Of a stretch of 15,260 nt of DNA, positions 13,827 to 15,260 are shown piece after piece. Numbering within the stretch: the first letter of the stretch is position 1; each line of letters opens with the position of its first letter. Both the position numbers and the translations under genes were made by a program. The notes beneath the pieces were generated by a model. That model searched no databases, was not told the DNA's origin, and saw only the letters and a list, made by a program, of their open reading frames with translations. The DNA is from Pseudomonadota bacterium (GTDB lineage Bacteria > Pseudomonadota > Alphaproteobacteria > Acetobacterales > Acetobacteraceae). The stretch spans positions 1-15,260 of the forward strand of contig JAKCCP010000328.1 in NCBI GenBank assembly GCA_021841985.1. The letters are read 5' to 3'.

Positions 13827-15260
13827 CTATTCCGCGGCCATCTTCGGCCGGCTGGCCTGGATGATGGACCAGATTTTCTCGGGCGTGGCCGGCATGTCGA
13901 GACTGCGCACGCCAAAATCGCGGAGCGCATCGACGACGGCGTTGATCACCGCCGGCGGACTGCCGATCGCGCCGACCTCGCCGCAGCCCTTCGAGCCGAG
14001 CGGGTTGTGGGTGCAAAGCGTGCTTTCGGTGCCGACGGTGATCGTGGGGAGGTTATCGGCGCGCGGCATGGTGTAGTCCATGAACGAGCCCGAGAGCAGC
14101 TGGCCGTTGGCGTCATAGGCGGCGCCCTCCAGCAGCGCCTGGCCGATGCCCTGCGCGACCCCGCCTTGCACCTGGCCCTCGACGATCATCGGGTTGATCA
14201 CCCGCCCGACATCATCGACGGCGACGAAATTGACCACCTGCGTCACCCCGGTCTCGGGATCGATCTCGACCTCGCAAACATGGCAGCCGCCGGGATAGGT
14301 GAAATTCTTGGGGTCGTAAAAAGCGGTTTCCTCCAGCCCCGGCTCCAGCTCCTCGATCGGGTAGTTGTGCGGGATATAGGCGGCGAGCGAGATTTCCGCC
14401 AAGGCCTTCGACTTGTCGGTGCCGGCGACGCGGAAGGCGCCGTCCTTGAACTCGATATCCGCGACCGAGGCCTCCATCAGATGGGCGGCGATGCGTTTGC
14501 CCTTGGCGATGATCTTGTCCATCGCCTTGACCATCGCCGAGCCGCCGACGGCGAGCGAGCGGCTGCCATAGGTGCCCATGCCGAAGGGGATCTCCCCGGT
14601 ATCGCCATGCACGATCTCGACCTGGTCGAGCGGCACGCCGAGCTGATCGACGACCAATTGCGCGAACGTGGTTTCGTGGCCCTGGCCGTGGCTATGGCTG
14701 CCGGTGAACACGGTGACACTGCCGGTCGGGTGGATGCGGATATTGGCGACCTCGTAGAGCCCGGCGCGCGCGCCGAGCGCGCCCGCGATATGGCTCGGCG
14801 CGATGCCGCAGGCCTCGAGATAGGTGGACATCCCGATGCCGCGCAGCTTGCCGCGCGCCGCCGCGGCCTGCCGGCGCGCCGGGAAGCCCGCCCAATCGGC
14901 GGCTTTCATCGCCGCCTCCAGCGTCGTCACGTAATCGCCGCTGTCATATTGCAGGGCGACCGGGGTCTGATAGGGAAAGGCATCGGCGGGGATGAAATTC
15001 TTCCGCCGCAGCTCAACCCGGTCGATGCCGGTGTCGTGGGCGATGACATCGACCAGCCGCTCCAGCAGGAACGCCGCCTCCGGCCGCCCGGCGCCGCGAT
15101 AGGCATCGACCGGCACGGTGTTGGTGAACAGCGCCTTGACCTCGGCATAGATCGCCGGGGTTTTGTAAACACCGGCGAGCAGCGTCGCGTAGAGATAGGT
15201 CGGCACCGAGGGCGCGAAGGTGGAGAGATAGGCGCCCATATTGGCGAGCGTCGAGACCCG
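13827..15260 (-). CDS. coxL: Molybdopterin-binding large subunit, xanthine dehydrogenase/form II CO dehydrogenase-like (partial)
   Basis: The last 477 residues are present. The frame is open to the right edge (RVSTLAN before the first Met), so the N-terminus is missing. The family normally has about 780 residues. The active-site loop reads AYRGAGR (about 53-59 of the fragment). Form I, true CO dehydrogenase has AYxCSFR with the Cys that holds copper, and this protein lacks that Cys. Other cofactor-binding signatures are [13 protein letters not shown] (about 188-200), [16 protein letters not shown], and [17 protein letters not shown] with the catalytic Glu near residue 429. The protein should hydroxylate or dehydrogenate a substrate using molybdenum-cytosine-dinucleotide cofactor. 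The substrate cannot be predicted; purines, aldehydes, N-heterocycles and CO are all represented in related families. coxM follows after 10 nt. Confidence 0.93.
   Translation of the reverse strand, partial: RVSTLANMGAYLSTFAPSVPTYLYATLLAGVYKTPAIYAEVKALFTNTVPVDAYRGAGRPEAAFLLERLVDVIAHDTGIDRVELRRKNFIPADAFPYQTPVALQYDSGDYVTTLEAAMKAADWAGFPARRQAAAARGKLRGIGMSTYLEACGIAPSHIAGALGARAGLYEVANIRIHPTGSVTVFTGSHSHGQGHETTFAQLVVDQLGVPLDQVEIVHGDTGEIPFGMGTYGSRSLAVGGSAMVKAMDKIIAKGKRIAAHLMEASVADIEFKDGAFRVAGTDKSKALAEISLAAYIPHNYPIEELEPGLEETAFYDPKNFTYPGGCHVCEVEIDPETGVTQVVNFVAVDDVGRVINPMIVEGQVQGGVAQGIGQALLEGAAYDANGQLLSGSFMDYTMPRADNLPTITVGTESTLCTHNPLGSKGCGEVGAIGSPPAVINAVVDALRDFGVRSLDMPATPEKIWSIIQASRPKMAAE

Overview
The window reads as one very GC-rich chromosomal segment from an alphaproteobacterium, most likely Rhodospirillales and perhaps Acetobacteraceae. 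The grounds are the gene order rpsB-tsf-pyrH-frr-uppS-cdsA-dxr-rseP-(bamA), the GC-rich third codon positions, the GTG/TTG starts, and intergenic tandem-hairpin repeats of a style I associate with acetic-acid-bacteria relatives. The family-level placement is inference. Every supported gene lies on the minus strand, so transcription runs from high to low coordinates. The long plus-strand frames are high-GC shadows.

Right end (15260 to 12324): a truncated molybdenum-hydroxylase large subunit (CoxL/XdhA family, form II type active-site loop), its FAD-binding medium subunit, and an RraA-like/HMG-aldolase-like protein. The gaps are 10 nt and a 1-nt overlap, so this looks like the 3' part of a small-large-medium (S-L-M) operon with a coupled lyase-like gene. 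The [2Fe-2S] small subunit would lie outside the window.

Middle (12323 to 7944): an intergenic hairpin repeat, a TonB-family energy transducer, an SDR-family oxidoreductase, then three translationally coupled genes (TadG-like, TadE-like, TadE-like) that overlap each other by 4 nt. No Tad ATPase, secretin or prepilin peptidase is present here.

A 355-bp gap (7589-7943) holds a four-hairpin repeat cassette, a candidate promoter and a structured leader in front of rpsB.

Left part (7588 to 1): the conserved envelope and translation block. rpsB and tsf supply ribosomal protein S2 and elongation factor Ts, pyrH makes UDP, and frr recycles ribosomes. uppS makes the undecaprenyl carrier, cdsA makes CDP-diacylglycerol, dxr commits carbon to the MEP isoprenoid pathway, and rseP is the site-2 protease. 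A truncated secreted Pro-rich protein, probably the N-terminus of BamA, runs off the left edge. From frr to rseP the genes are separated by 7 nt or overlap, so they are probably co-transcribed.

I found no RNA gene, CRISPR array, insertion sequence or prophage. I do not see a clearly new system. The most interesting signals are the form II hydroxylase coupled to an RraA-like gene, the orphan TadG/E/E cassette with a Cys-containing beta-rich TadG, the two hairpin repeats of shared architecture, and the rpsB leader structure.
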